A DNA stretch of 64,000 nucleotides from an uncultured Gammaproteobacteria bacterium (GTDB lineage Bacteria; Pseudomonadota; Gammaproteobacteria; HyVt-429). The DNA lies in assembly GCA_947259975.1 (NCBI GenBank), contig CAMYOD010000048.1, positions 1-64,000 on the forward strand, given 5' to 3'. Under the pieces are notes generated by a model. The model was not told where the DNA came from. It searched no databases and worked only from the letters and a program-made list of their open reading frames with translations. Position numbers and translations under genes: made by a program. Below are positions 6,380 to 16,000 of the stretch, piece by piece; position 1 is the first letter of the stretch, and every line of letters begins with the position of its first letter.

Positions 6380-6925
6380 ATGCGACACTATGAAATCGTG
6401 TTTCTGGTCCATCCGGACCAGAGCGAACAAGTACCTGCCATGGTCGACCGCTATCGCTCGATGATCGAGGGCGGCTCCGGCCAGATCCACCGCTTCGAAG
6501 ACTGGGGCCGGCGCCAGCTTGCCTATCCGATCAATAAGGTGCACAAGGCCCACTACGTACTCATGAATATCGAGTGCTCGCAAGAGGTCAAGCAGGAGCT
6601 CGAGCATGCCTTCCGTTTCAGCGATGCGGTATTGCGCTCACTGGTTTTGACCCGTAAACATGCGGTCACCGAGGCCTCACCCATGGCCAAGGAATCTTCC
6701 GGTGAGGGGGAGCGGCGCGAACGGGAGTCCAGGCCGGCGCCGGCAGCCGCGCCGGCGGCAGCAACCGCAGCACCGGCGGGCGCAGGTGACACGAGCGCAG
6801 CACCGGCCGCAGACACCGCACCGGCAGAAGACACCGCACCGGCAGCGGAGGCAGGTGCCGACGCGACGGAGCAACCAGACGCAGAGGCCGCCGCGGCGGT
6901 GGGCGCAGACGAGGGGGACGCATAA
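6380..6925 (+). CDS. rpsF: 30S ribosomal protein S6 with long Ala/Pro/Glu-rich tail
   Basis: Residues 1 to ~100 are a complete S6 fold ([18 protein letters not shown], then [20 protein letters not shown] and [12 protein letters not shown]). S6 sits on the 30S platform with S18. A low-complexity tail of ~75 residues follows, rich in Ala, Pro, Glu and Asp, making the protein 181 residues against 131 in E. coli. An AAGGAGAG ribosome binding site precedes the ATG. The gene heads rpsF-rpsR-rplI, with rpsR starting at the base after the rpsF stop. The priB gene found between them in enteric bacteria is absent. Confidence 0.95.
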   Translation: MRHYEIVFLVHPDQSEQVPAMVDRYRSMIEGGSGQIHRFEDWGRRQLAYPINKVHKAHYVLMNIECSQEVKQELEHAFRFSDAVLRSLVLTRKHAVTEASPMAKESSGEGERRERESRPAPAAAPAAATAAPAGAGDTSAAPAADTAPAEDTAPAAEAGADATEQPDAEAAAAVGADEGDA

Positions 6926-7150
6926 ATGGCACGGCATTTTCGACGCAGAAAGTACTGTAAATTCACGGCGACGGGCGTCAAGGAGATCGATTACAAGGAT
7001 ATCGCGACCCTGAAAGGCTATATAACGGAAACCGGCAAGATCATTCCGAGCCGTAACACCGGCACCAAGGCGCGTTACCAGCGGCAATTGGCGACTGCGG
7101 TCAAGCGGGCGCGGTTTCTGGCCCTGTTGCCCTATACCGATCAGCACTAG
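6926..7150 (+). CDS. rpsR: 30S ribosomal protein S18
   Basis: A 74-residue protein of the usual size. It shows the basic N-terminus ([12 protein letters not shown]) and the [19 protein letters not shown] and [14 protein letters not shown] segments of S18, ending [11 protein letters not shown]. It binds 16S rRNA on the 30S platform next to S6. The start codon directly follows the rpsF stop, so the two are probably made together in equal amounts. Cys11 follows the KYC arrangement common in S18. Confidence 0.96.
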   Translation: MARHFRRRKYCKFTATGVKEIDYKDIATLKGYITETGKIIPSRNTGTKARYQRQLATAVKRARFLALLPYTDQH

Positions 7151-7197
7151 GCGATCGTTCAGGCGGGCTTTGCCGGCGTTGCGACGAGGATAATTCA

Positions 7198-7647
7198 ATG
7201 CAAGTCATACTTTTGGAAGAGATTCAAAACCTGGGTGACCTGGGCGACGAGGTTCGCGTCAAGCCCGGCTACGCGCGCAATTTCCTGATTCCCCAGGGCA
7301 AAGCGATGCGGGCGACGGCGGCCGCGCGGGCCGAGATCGAGGCACGGCGCGCGGAATTGGAGACGATCGCCGCGCAGAGTCTGGCCGCGGCGCAGGCACG
7401 GGCACAAACCCTTGACGGCGCGACCCTGCAGATCACCCGCAAGGTGGGCGAAGAAGGCAAACTGTTCGGTTCCGTGTCACCGACGGATATCGAGGACGCT
7501 GCCACCGAGGCCGGCCTCGAACTGGCCAAGTCCGAGATCCATCTGGCCGAAGGCCCGCTCAAAACCGTGGGTGATCACGAGATTCCGGTCTCCCTCCACC
7601 CCGAAGTCCACATCAAGATCATTATCTCCATCATCGGCGAGGCGTAA
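7198..7647 (+). CDS. rplI: 50S ribosomal protein L9
   Basis: A 149-residue protein, the same length as E. coli L9. The N-terminal rRNA-binding domain (MQVILLEEIQNLGDLGDEV, VKPGYARNFLIPQGKA) is joined by a long helix (~45-75) to the C-terminal domain (GKLFGSVSPTDI, HEIPVSLHPEVHIKIIISI). L9 sits at the base of the L1 stalk and supports reading-frame maintenance. It lies 47 bases after rpsR in the same operon, followed by dnaB as in many gammaproteobacteria. Confidence 0.96.
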   Translation: MQVILLEEIQNLGDLGDEVRVKPGYARNFLIPQGKAMRATAAARAEIEARRAELETIAAQSLAAAQARAQTLDGATLQITRKVGEEGKLFGSVSPTDIEDAATEAGLELAKSEIHLAEGPLKTVGDHEIPVSLHPEVHIKIIISIIGEA

Positions 7648-7775
7648 GCTGCGCTGAGTGCATTTGTCGGTGCGCCGCGGCCGCGGCGTGTACCGACCCG
7701 GTTCCGTATGCAGTATGATTAGGGTCTGGCGCCGGTCGTCGAGCGCCGCCGTCATCTACGTTGTCCGGAGGCTGA

Positions 7776-9176
7776 GTGGAGGATCCTGTTTATCTCGTTA
7801 ACGATTCCGATCGCGATACGGAGTCGTTACGCGTACCACCGCATTCCATCGAGGCCGAACAGTCGGTCATCGGCGGTTTGCTGCTGGATAACCAGCGTTG
7901 GGACCAGATCGCCGACGTGGTTGCCGGCAGCGACTTCTATCGCCGCGAGCATCAATTAATCTTCGACGCCGCGGGCGATTTGTGTCACGAAAATCTTCCC
8001 GCGGACGTGGTCACCGTCTCCGAGCGCCTCGCGAGCACCGGTGATCTCGAGGCCGTGGGTGGGCTGGCCTATCTCGGCGAGCTCGCCAAGAACACTCCCA
8101 GCGCCGCCAACATCGTCGCGTACGCCCGCATCGTCCGTGAACGGGCGATTCTGCGCCGCCTGATTCAGGCGGCCGGCCAGATTGCCGACAGCGCGTTTCA
8201 GACCGAGGGCCGCAAACCCGCCGAGCTCCTGGATGAGGCGGAGCAGAAGATTTTCAATATCGCCGGGCGCAGCGCCGGCGACCGGGGCGGTTTCCAGCCG
8301 ATCAAGGATATGCTGTCCAGCGTGCTTGATCGCATCGACGTGATGTCCCAGTCCGACAATCCCCTCACCGGCGTGGCGTCCGGCTACAACGACCTGGACG
8401 ACATGACCTCGGGTCTGCAAGCGGCCGATCTGATAATCGTCGCGGGCCGGCCCTCCATGGGTAAGACGTCCCTGGCCATGAACATTGCCGAAAATGCGGC
8501 CGTGGGCCAGGGGTTGCCGGTAGCGATTTTCAGTATGGAAATGCCGGGCGGACAATTGGCGATGCGCATGATGGCTTCGCTGGGGCGGATTAACGCGCAC
8601 AAAGTGCGTACCGGCAAGCTCGACGATGACGACTGGCCGCGGCTGACCTCGGCCATCACCTTGCTGGAGAAGGCGCCGATTTATATCGATGACACGCCGG
8701 CGCTGACACCTCTGGAGTTGCGCGCACGTGCGCGGCGGCTCGCGCGCGAACACGACGGTAAATTGGGACTGATCGTCGTCGACTATCTGCAGCTCATGCA
8801 GTCCGGCGACAGTAGCGAAAACCGTGCCACGGAAATCTCATCGATCACGCGGTCGTTGAAATCCCTGGCCAAGGAACTCGACGTACCACTGGTTGCGCTC
8901 TCACAGCTCAACCGCAGCCTGGAACAGCGGCCCAATAAACGACCCTTCATGTCCGACTTGAGGGAATCGGGCGCCATCGAACAGGATGCCGACGTGATCT
9001 TCTTTATCTATCGCGACGAGGTCTATAACGAGGACAGTCCGGACAAGGGCACCGCGGAAATTATCATCGGTAAACAGCGTAACGGTCCCACCGGCACCAT
9101 ACGCCTCACGTTCCTCGGCGAGTACACCAAGTTCGAAAATTATATGAGCCCGGGGTTTGATCAGGATTATCACTAA
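7776..9176 (+). CDS. dnaB: Replicative DNA helicase DnaB
   Basis: A 466-residue replicative helicase that unwinds DNA at the fork as a hexamer. The N-terminal helical domain (~20-125) begins PPHSIEAEQSVIGGLLLD. The RecA-like C-terminal domain has Walker A GRPSMGKT (~224-231), Walker B LIVVDYLQL (~331-339) and a downstream SDLRESGAIEQDADVIFF arginine/sensor segment. A GTG at 7776 is the best start, preceded by GGAGG. No intein or frameshift is present. The 128-base gap after rplI contains a short CGCCGCGGCCGCGGCG palindrome but no clear terminator. Confidence 0.96.
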   Translation: MEDPVYLVNDSDRDTESLRVPPHSIEAEQSVIGGLLLDNQRWDQIADVVAGSDFYRREHQLIFDAAGDLCHENLPADVVTVSERLASTGDLEAVGGLAYLGELAKNTPSAANIVAYARIVRERAILRRLIQAAGQIADSAFQTEGRKPAELLDEAEQKIFNIAGRSAGDRGGFQPIKDMLSSVLDRIDVMSQSDNPLTGVASGYNDLDDMTSGLQAADLIIVAGRPSMGKTSLAMNIAENAAVGQGLPVAIFSMEMPGGQLAMRMMASLGRINAHKVRTGKLDDDDWPRLTSAITLLEKAPIYIDDTPALTPLELRARARRLAREHDGKLGLIVVDYLQLMQSGDSSENRATEISSITRSLKSLAKELDVPLVALSQLNRSLEQRPNKRPFMSDLRESGAIEQDADVIFFIYRDEVYNEDSPDKGTAEIIIGKQRNGPTGTIRLTFLGEYTKFENYMSPGFDQDYH

Positions 9177-9284
9177 ACTCCGCTCATGCCCCGGTTTTAA
9201 TTGCCACCCTCACGCATGCCGCAAGTCAGGTACGGGTCGGCTGCGCCATACAAGTTCCTTTCATTCCGCACAGGGCGACGACCT

Positions 9285-10373
9285 ATGAGTCGGCCGACCC
9301 GCGCAGTCATCGATCCGGCGGCGCTGCGGCACAACGCGGCGCGGGCGCGCGAGCTCGCACCGCACGCCCGGCTCATGAGTATCGTCAAAGCGGACGCGTA
9401 CGGGCATGGTTTGCTGGCGGCGGCCGACGCACTTGGCAACCTAAGCGATGCCTTCGGTGTGGCGTCGGTGGAGGAGGCCGTCAGCTTACGTGACGCCGGT
9501 TGCACAAAGCCCGTGTGCCTGCTGGAGGGGGTTTTCGACGCGCAGGAGTTTGCCGCCCTCGACGCGGGCTCGGTCTCGGTGGTGGTGCACCACGATGCGC
9601 AGCTGGAGATGCTCGAAGCCGGCGCGGCCCGTGCGTCGCTGGATGTATGGATCAAGCTCGACACCGGTATGCACCGGCTTGGTTTCGCGCCGCCGCGCCT
9701 GACGGAAATCCATGAACGTTTGCGCGGTATCGCCGCGGTACGCCAGATCCGTGCGCTGACCCATCTCGCCAATGCGGATCATCCGCAGGACGACACTACT
9801 CTGGAGCAGCTGCGGCGGTTTGATGCCGCCACCGCCGATGCAGCGATCGAGCGCAGTGCGGCTAATTCCGCCGGCGTGATGGCGTGGCCACAAAGCCACC
9901 TGGACTGGGTGCGCCCAGGCATCATGCTCTACGGTGCCGCGCCACTGCATGGGCGCAGCGCCGCCGACCTGGGGCTGCAGCCGGTGATGCAGCTGCAATC
10001 CAGCCTCATGGCGGTCAAGCAATGCAGCGCCGGTGACCCGGTGGGCTATGGTGGCACCTGGGTGTGTCCCGAGCCCATGCCGGTGGGCGTGGTGGCCTGC
10101 GGCTACGGCGACGGCTACCCGCGGCATGTCGCCACGGGTGCGCAGGTGCTGGTGAATGGACGTGAAGCGAACATTGTGGGTCGTGTGTCCATGGATATGA
10201 TCACCGTCGATTTGCGCGGCCACGCGTCGGCGGTGCCGGGTGCACCGGTGGAGCTCTGGGGCGAGAGCTTGCCAGTCGATACGGTGGCGGAGTGGGCCGG
10301 GACCATCAGCTACGAACTCCTATGCGGCGTGACGGCCCGGGTCCCGCGGGTAACGAAGATCGATGGCGACTAA
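9285..10373 (+). CDS. alr: Alanine racemase
   Basis: A 362-residue PLP enzyme converting L-alanine to D-alanine for peptidoglycan. Lys35 in SIVKADAYGHG is the PLP-binding lysine. The second catalytic residue is the Tyr in GDPVGYGGTW (~residue 255). VSMDMITVDL and the C-terminal GTISYELLCGVTARVPR are typical. The ATG at 9285 was chosen because MSRPTRAVIDPAALRHN aligns with family starts; upstream in-frame codons lack similarity. dnaB-alr adjacency is common in gammaproteobacteria. The radA start lies two bases after its stop. Confidence 0.95.
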   Translation: MSRPTRAVIDPAALRHNAARARELAPHARLMSIVKADAYGHGLLAAADALGNLSDAFGVASVEEAVSLRDAGCTKPVCLLEGVFDAQEFAALDAGSVSVVVHHDAQLEMLEAGAARASLDVWIKLDTGMHRLGFAPPRLTEIHERLRGIAAVRQIRALTHLANADHPQDDTTLEQLRRFDAATADAAIERSAANSAGVMAWPQSHLDWVRPGIMLYGAAPLHGRSAADLGLQPVMQLQSSLMAVKQCSAGDPVGYGGTWVCPEPMPVGVVACGYGDGYPRHVATGAQVLVNGREANIVGRVSMDMITVDLRGHASAVPGAPVELWGESLPVDTVAEWAGTISYELLCGVTARVPRVTKIDGD

Positions 10374-10375
10374 AG

Positions 10376-11740
10376 ATGGCAAATAGGGCCCGTTCCGCCT
10401 ACAGCTGTTCCGAGTGCGGCGCACAGCAGCCGAAGTGGGCGGGGCAATGTACCGCCTGCGGCGCCTGGAACAGCCTGGTGGAAACCGTGACCACCCCGGA
10501 GCCGGCGGTTAAGGGCCGCTTCGCCGGATTCGCCGCCCGTCATGAGATGCAGCCGTTGGCGGCGGTGGCGGCGGGAGAATTGCAGCGTCTGGCCTCCGGC
10601 GTGGACGAGTTTGACCGCGTGCTGGGCGGCGGCCTGGTCACCGGGTCGGTGGTGCTGATCGGCGGTGATCCGGGCATCGGCAAGTCGACCCTGGTGCTGC
10701 AGTCGCTGGCGGCGGTGAGCCGGGAAACGCAAGCGCTTTATGTCAGCGGCGAGGAGTCGGCACAGCAGATTGCCCTGCGCGCGAAGCGTCTGGCGCTGAC
10801 CGCCGACGATCTGCAGTTGCTGGCGGAAAACCGTCTCGAAGCCATTCTCGAAACCGCGCACGCGGCGCGTCCCGCGGTGCTGGTCGTGGACTCGATTCAG
10901 ACCCTGTACACGGAGCTGCTGCAGTCGGCGCCGGGCAGTGTGGCGCAGGTGCGAGAGACCGCGGCGCAACTGGTGCGCTTCGCCAAACAGACCGGTACCG
11001 TGGTGTTACTGATCGGGCATGTTACCAAGGAGGGCGCGCTGGCCGGTCCACGTGTGCTGGAGCATATGGTGGATACGGTGCTCTATTTCGAAGGTGATGC
11101 GAGTAGCAGTTTCCGCATTCTGCGCGCGATCAAAAATCGTTTCGGCGCTGTCAATGAGATCGGCGTATTTGCCATGACCGAGACCGGTCTGCGCGAGGTG
11201 GACAACCCATCGGCGATGTTTATCGCCCGCGCGAGCACGCCAGTGTCCGGTAGCGTCATCCTCGCGACCCAGGAGGGGAGTCGCCCCTTGTTGGTTGAGG
11301 TACAGGCATTGGTAGACCAGAGCCAGCTCGCGAATCCGCGACGCCTGACGGTTGGCCTGGACCAGAATCGCCTGGGGATGCTGCTGGCAGTGCTGCATCG
11401 GCATGCCGGCGTCGCCATGTACGATCAGGATGTGTTCGTAAACGTGGTGGGCGGTGTGCGGGTCATGGAGCCGGCGGCGGATCTCGCCGTGACCACAGCA
11501 GTGGTATCGAGTTTGCGCGATCGACCGATCCCGCAGGGGCTGGTGGTGTTCGGCGAGGTCGGGCTGTCGGGGGAGGTGCGGCCGGTGCAGCGCGGCCAGG
11601 ACCGGCTACGCGAGGCGGACAAGCTTGGATTCAAACGCGCCATTATACCGGTGGCGAATCGACCGAAACGTGATCTGGCCGATATGGAGGTGGTGCCGGT
11701 GAGCCGCATCGACGAGGCGATCGCGGCGCTGGAAATGTAA
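10376..11740 (+). CDS. radA: DNA repair protein RadA
   Basis: A 454-residue RecA-related protein that drives branch migration in recombination. A zinc finger of two CxxC pairs (Cys11/14 and Cys25/28) comes first. The ATPase core has Walker A GGDPGIGKST (~100-109) and the RadA signature KNRFG (~253-257). The C-terminal ~160 residues form the Lon-protease-like domain (LAVTTAVVSSLRDRPIPQGLVVFGEVGLSGEV). The ATG at 10376 places the zinc finger right after the start. It is likely co-transcribed with alr. Confidence 0.95.
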   Translation: MANRARSAYSCSECGAQQPKWAGQCTACGAWNSLVETVTTPEPAVKGRFAGFAARHEMQPLAAVAAGELQRLASGVDEFDRVLGGGLVTGSVVLIGGDPGIGKSTLVLQSLAAVSRETQALYVSGEESAQQIALRAKRLALTADDLQLLAENRLEAILETAHAARPAVLVVDSIQTLYTELLQSAPGSVAQVRETAAQLVRFAKQTGTVVLLIGHVTKEGALAGPRVLEHMVDTVLYFEGDASSSFRILRAIKNRFGAVNEIGVFAMTETGLREVDNPSAMFIARASTPVSGSVILATQEGSRPLLVEVQALVDQSQLANPRRLTVGLDQNRLGMLLAVLHRHAGVAMYDQDVFVNVVGGVRVMEPAADLAVTTAVVSSLRDRPIPQGLVVFGEVGLSGEVRPVQRGQDRLREADKLGFKRAIIPVANRPKRDLADMEVVPVSRIDEAIAALEM

Positions 11741-11751
11741 TCGGAGAATCC

Positions 11752-12525
11752 CTAGAGTTCGCTTAACTCGAGGACCCGCACCAGGATCACGGAGATGTTG
11801 TCCGGGCCGCCCGCGGAATTTGCCATGTCGATGAGCTCGCGCACCGCGTCGTCCAGGTTGGTGCCGGTTCGCCGCAATACATCCCGGATGTCGTCATCCG
11901 TAACCACGTCGGTCAGTCCGTCGGAACATAGCAGATACAGGTCACCCGGCTGCAACATGCCTTCGGTGATCGTGGGATCGACGCATTGCTCGATACCCAA
12001 CGCCTGGGTAATCAAATTCTTGTTCAGTGCGTAGCGCGCCTCGTGGGTCGTGAGCAGGCCCTGACGCACGAATTCCTGCACAAGAGAATGGTCTTCCGTC
12101 AATTGTTCGAAATAGCCGTTACGGAAACCGTACATGCGCGAATCGCCGAGATGGGCGACACTGAAACGATTGTCGAAGAATAGCGCCGCTACGATGGTCG
12201 CGCCCATGCCGCGGTATTCGGACCGTTCGGAGGCGGCGGCGATGATCTCCGCGTTTGACGTCTGTATGGCCTGGATCAGGCGGCGGATATAGCGCGAACG
12301 GCCTTCCAGCGGCTCGGTGTCGACATCGTCGGGATTGGCGAAGTAGTCCGCCAGCTCCCGCACGACCACATCGGTGGCGAGACGGCTCGCGACTTCGCCC
12401 GCCTGATGGCCGCCCATGCCGTCGGCGAGCACAGCGAGACCGGAGTCGGGTAACGTAATGACGCTATCTTCGTTATGCTCGCGAGCCACTCCCCGATCCG
12501 TGGCGCCCGCCATCAGGACTTTCAT
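11752..12525 (-). CDS. PP2C-type Ser/Thr protein phosphatase
   Basis: A 257-residue soluble phosphatase of the Stp1/PppA type. The metal-binding motifs are all present: EHNEDS near the N-terminus, LADGMGGH (~33-40), HLGDSRMY, LLCSDGLTDVV and GGPDNISVI near the C-terminus. It removes phosphate from Ser/Thr of proteins using two Mn or Mg ions. No Hanks-type kinase or type VI secretion gene is nearby, so the partner is unknown. It is the last leftward gene after dapE, separated by 117 bases, and converges with radA. Confidence 0.9.
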   Translation of the reverse strand: MKVLMAGATDRGVAREHNEDSVITLPDSGLAVLADGMGGHQAGEVASRLATDVVVRELADYFANPDDVDTEPLEGRSRYIRRLIQAIQTSNAEIIAAASERSEYRGMGATIVAALFFDNRFSVAHLGDSRMYGFRNGYFEQLTEDHSLVQEFVRQGLLTTHEARYALNKNLITQALGIEQCVDPTITEGMLQPGDLYLLCSDGLTDVVTDDDIRDVLRRTGTNLDDAVRELIDMANSAGGPDNISVILVRVLELSEL

Positions 12526-12642
12526 ACCGAACTATAAGCCTTTTGTTTTAATCTACTTAATCTTAGTGTAGCAATTTGTGCGGTGCCCGTAGGCCGCCAA
12601 AAATGTGAACATGTGTGACGCACGTCACGCATTTCAGCACCA

Positions 12643-13797
12643 TCATGGGGCAAGCAGCCGTTCCATGACGCCCAGATACATGGCGGCCAGTGCCTCGAGA
12701 TCCCGGGTGGCCACCCGCTCATTGATCTTGTGAATGGTGTCATTCGACGGTCCGAGTTCCACCACCTCCGCGCCGGTGGGGGCGATGAAACGACCGTCGG
12801 ACGTACCGCCGGCAGTGGAAAGTCGGGTTTCAATACCGCTGACATCGGCAATGGCGGCGGTAACGGCTTCGATCAGTTTGCCGGCGCCGGTGAGGAAGGG
12901 CTCACCGGATACACGCCAGTCGGCCTCGAATTCAAGGCCGTGTCGCGCAAGGATCTCCGCGACCCGGGCCTGCAACTCCTGTGCGGTCACCGACGTCGAA
13001 TAGCGAAAGTTGCAGACCAGATCGAGTTGTCCGGGAATGACATTCTCCGCACCGGTACCGCCGTGAATATTCGAAATCTGGAAGGAGGTGTCCGGAAAAT
13101 CCGGGTTGTCGCTGTCCCATGTCGTATTCAGCAACTCCGTCAGGGCCGGCACGAAGCGATGAATCGGGTTGGCGGCGAGTTGCGGATAGGCTACATGCCC
13201 TTGGGTTCCCCAGATCGTCAGGCGGCCGTTGAGGGAGCCGCGGCGACCGTGCTTGATGGTGTCGCCGGTGGTCTTCTCCGAGGACGGCTCGCCGACGATG
13301 CAGAAATCAATCTTGTCGCCACGCGCCTCGAGCGCTTCGATCACCTTCACGGTGCCATCGACAGCGGGGCCTTCCTCATCCGATGTCAGCAGAACCCCGA
13401 TTGAACCGGCATGGTTTGGATGTTTGGCGACGAACGCCTCGATGGCAGTCACGAACGCCGCGACCGAGGACTTCATGTCGGCGGCACCGCGGCCGTAGAG
13501 ATAGTCATTGCGCACCACCGGCGAAAAGGGATCCGATTCCCATTTGTCGAGCGGTCCGGTCGGTACCACATCGGTATGACCGGCGAGAACAAACAGCGGC
13601 GCAGCACTGCCACGGCGTGCCCAGAGATTATCGACGCTTGCGAACCGCATTGGCTCGACCGTAAAACCAATCGCGGCCAGACGCTCGGCGATCATAGGCT
13701 GACAGCCGCCGTCGTCGGGCGTCACCGAAGGGCGGGCGATTAGTTCCATCGCCAGGGACAGGGTGGAATCAGTGGGCATTTTTTTGTCTTCGCTCAC
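12643..13797 (-). CDS. dapE: Succinyl-diaminopimelate desuccinylase
   Basis: A 384-residue M20-family zinc enzyme that releases succinate from N-succinyl-LL-diaminopimelate in lysine and peptidoglycan synthesis. Metal and catalytic residues are seen: [10 protein letters not shown] (His74, Asp76), GRGAADMKS (Asp107), TSDEEGP (Glu141, Glu142) and a C-terminal TIHKINERV His. Starts at 13797 or at Met7 are both possible; the family usually begins near TLSLAMELI. It is adjacent to dapD and dapC on the same strand, giving three consecutive steps of the succinylase branch. Confidence 0.95.
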   Translation of the reverse strand: MSEDKKMPTDSTLSLAMELIARPSVTPDDGGCQPMIAERLAAIGFTVEPMRFASVDNLWARRGSAAPLFVLAGHTDVVPTGPLDKWESDPFSPVVRNDYLYGRGAADMKSSVAAFVTAIEAFVAKHPNHAGSIGVLLTSDEEGPAVDGTVKVIEALEARGDKIDFCIVGEPSSEKTTGDTIKHGRRGSLNGRLTIWGTQGHVAYPQLAANPIHRFVPALTELLNTTWDSDNPDFPDTSFQISNIHGGTGAENVIPGQLDLVCNFRYSTSVTAQELQARVAEILARHGLEFEADWRVSGEPFLTGAGKLIEAVTAAIADVSGIETRLSTAGGTSDGRFIAPTGAEVVELGPSNDTIHKINERVATRDLEALAAMYLGVMERLLAP

Positions 13798-13809
13798 GGG
13801 GTCGCGCGA

Positions 13810-14631
13810 CTAAATATCGCGCAACAGCTCATTGATACCGACCTTTGCGCGCGTCTTCTCGTCGACTTGCTTGACGATAACCGCGCAATACAGGCTGTGA
13901 CTGCCATCCGCCGCCGGCAGATTGCCGGATACCACGACGGCGCCTGCCGGCACGCGGCCGTAGCTCACCGTGCCGTTGGCGCGGTCGTAGATCTTGGTGC
14001 TCTGGCCGATGTAAACACCCATGGAAATGACTGCACCCTCTTCGACGATCACGCCCTCGACGATTTCCGAACGGGCACCGATGAAACAGTTATCTTCGAT
14101 AATGGTCGGTGCCGCCTGCAGGGGCTCGAGAACCCCACCAATGCCGACCCCGCCGGAGAGATGCACGTTTTTGCCGATTTGCGCACAAGACCCCACGGTC
14201 GCCCAGGTGTCTACCATGGTGCCTTCGTCCACATAGGCACCGATGTTGGTGTATGACGGCATCAACACCGCGCTGGGTGCGATGTATGAGCCTCTGCGCA
14301 CGGCCGCCGGCGGCACGACGCGATAGCCGCCGTTGCGAAAATCCCGTGAACTGTATTCGCTGAATTTCGAGGGGACCTTGTCGAAGTAGTTCGTGTATCC
14401 GCCACGGATATAGAAGTTGTCCTCGATGCGAAAGTAAAGCAATACGGCTTTCTTTAACCATTCGTTGACGATCCAGGCGCCATCCTTCTTCTCGGCGACC
14501 CGCGCGCCGCCCGAGTCGAGTTGCTCGATGACGTCGTTCACCGCGTCCCGGGTCTGGGGATCCACATTGCGTGGCGTGATATCCGCGCGCCGCTCGAAGG
14601 CGTGATTGATAATGTCTTCGGTATTACTCAC
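13810..14631 (-). CDS. dapD: Tetrahydrodipicolinate N-succinyltransferase
   Basis: A 273-residue enzyme, almost exactly the length of E. coli DapD (274). It transfers succinyl from succinyl-CoA to tetrahydrodipicolinate. The N-terminal helical domain (~1-100) is followed by a left-handed beta-helix of hexapeptide repeats ([20 protein letters not shown], then [20 protein letters not shown]). Substrate-binding [17 protein letters not shown] is clear. It ends 12 bases before dapE, so the two are likely co-transcribed. Confidence 0.96.
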   Translation of the reverse strand: MSNTEDIINHAFERRADITPRNVDPQTRDAVNDVIEQLDSGGARVAEKKDGAWIVNEWLKKAVLLYFRIEDNFYIRGGYTNYFDKVPSKFSEYSSRDFRNGGYRVVPPAAVRRGSYIAPSAVLMPSYTNIGAYVDEGTMVDTWATVGSCAQIGKNVHLSGGVGIGGVLEPLQAAPTIIEDNCFIGARSEIVEGVIVEEGAVISMGVYIGQSTKIYDRANGTVSYGRVPAGAVVVSGNLPAADGSHSLYCAVIVKQVDEKTRAKVGINELLRDI

Positions 14632-14756
14632 TGATCAGGTTCTCCGGTTGTCGCAAATGCCTGGGGCACGCGCGTCTTGAGTTAGGGCAAATGTAACAAA
14701 TTTACTCTATTTTTGGATATTTCGTTCGTGCATAACGGCGCTTCGGTGCGTGCTGG

Positions 14757-15959
14757 CTACAACGATTCGACGAACACGCGGATGCGGTGAGCCGCCTCGA
14801 TGCATTCATCGAGCTCACCGACCAGGGCCATGCGCACGCGGTCGCGACCGGGATTCATGCCGCCGGATTCGCGCGAGAGATAACTGCCGGGCAGAACGGT
14901 GACATTTTCTTGTGCCAGGAGCCCGCGCGCGAAGTCCTCGTCGTCGATCGGTGTGCGTGGCCACAAATAGAAGCTGGCGTCGGGTTGCTCCACATCCATT
15001 ACGGGACGCAGGATTTCCAGGACGCCGGCGAATTTCTCGCGGTAACGTGCGCGATTTACCTGCACGTGGGCTTCATCGCGCCAGGCCGTTACGCTGAGTG
15101 CCTGCGTAAGAGAGGGCGGCGTGCAGCCATGATAGGTGCGATAGTGCAGGTAGGGTTGAATGAGTTTGGCATCACCGGCGACGAAGCCGGAGCGCAGCCC
15201 GGGCAGGTTGGAGCGTTTGGAAAGACTCTGAAACACCAGGCAACGCCGATGATCCTCGATACCAAGTTCATGGGCCACCTGCAACAGGCCCGCAGGAGGC
15301 GCTTGCTCATCGAAATAAATTTCGGAATAACATTCGTCCGATGCGACGATAAAGTCGTATTGTTCGGCGATTTCCAGGAGCCGGGCCAGGAAGTCGACGG
15401 GCAATACGGCACCGGTGGGATTGCCAGGCGAACAAAGATAAATGAGCTGGGTGCGGCGCCAAGTCGCATCCGACACGGTCTCGAGGTCCGGAATAAAATT
15501 ATCGGCGGCGTGGGTATTTAGATACACCGGTTCGGCCCCCGCCATGAGGGCGGCGCCCTCATAGATCTGGTAAAACGGATTGGGCATCATGATTACCGGT
15601 CGTTCGGACGGGCTGGGGTCGACAACGGACTGCACAACCGAGAACAGGGCCTCGCGCGAACCACAGGTCGGCACCACATGGCGCGCCGGATCCAGCGGCG
15701 TGGCGCGGAGGCGGTAACGCCGATTGGCCCAGCTTGCGATGGCCGCGCGCAGGGTGTCGGTGCCGCGGGTATACGGGTAAGCCGACAGCCCGGCCGCATT
15801 CGCCATTAACTCGGACTTTACAAAGTCCGGCGCCGGATGCCGCGGCTCGCCAATCGACAGGACAATGGGGTTCTTGTCCGGTGGCGGTGTCACCCCTTGC
15901 ATCAAGTGGGCGAGTTTCTGGAAGGGGTAGGCGTGCAGGGAGTCGATCGCGGGATTCAT
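14757..15959 (-). CDS. dapC: N-succinyl-diaminopimelate aminotransferase
   Basis: A 400-residue fold-type I PLP aminotransferase. Lys248 in VFQSLSKRSNLPGLRSGF is the PLP lysine; CSPGNPTGAV (~177-186) and ASDECYSEIYF (~206-216) are typical binding segments. Together with dapD and dapE next to it, the assignment to succinyldiaminopimelate transamination is much stronger than for a general aminotransferase. It starts 41 bases after glnD, so glnD-dapC are likely one transcript; a 125-base gap separates it from dapD. Confidence 0.92.
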   Translation of the reverse strand: MNPAIDSLHAYPFQKLAHLMQGVTPPPDKNPIVLSIGEPRHPAPDFVKSELMANAAGLSAYPYTRGTDTLRAAIASWANRRYRLRATPLDPARHVVPTCGSREALFSVVQSVVDPSPSERPVIMMPNPFYQIYEGAALMAGAEPVYLNTHAADNFIPDLETVSDATWRRTQLIYLCSPGNPTGAVLPVDFLARLLEIAEQYDFIVASDECYSEIYFDEQAPPAGLLQVAHELGIEDHRRCLVFQSLSKRSNLPGLRSGFVAGDAKLIQPYLHYRTYHGCTPPSLTQALSVTAWRDEAHVQVNRARYREKFAGVLEILRPVMDVEQPDASFYLWPRTPIDDEDFARGLLAQENVTVLPGSYLSRESGGMNPGRDRVRMALVGELDECIEAAHRIRVFVESL

Positions 15960-16000
15960 GGCTATGGCTGTATGTGCGAATGGCGGCGTGCCGGTATCGC

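Noticed and set aside
7671-7687. GC palindrome between rplI and dnaB as a terminator
   Set aside because: No T tract follows and the palindrome has no loop, so a terminator call is not supported.
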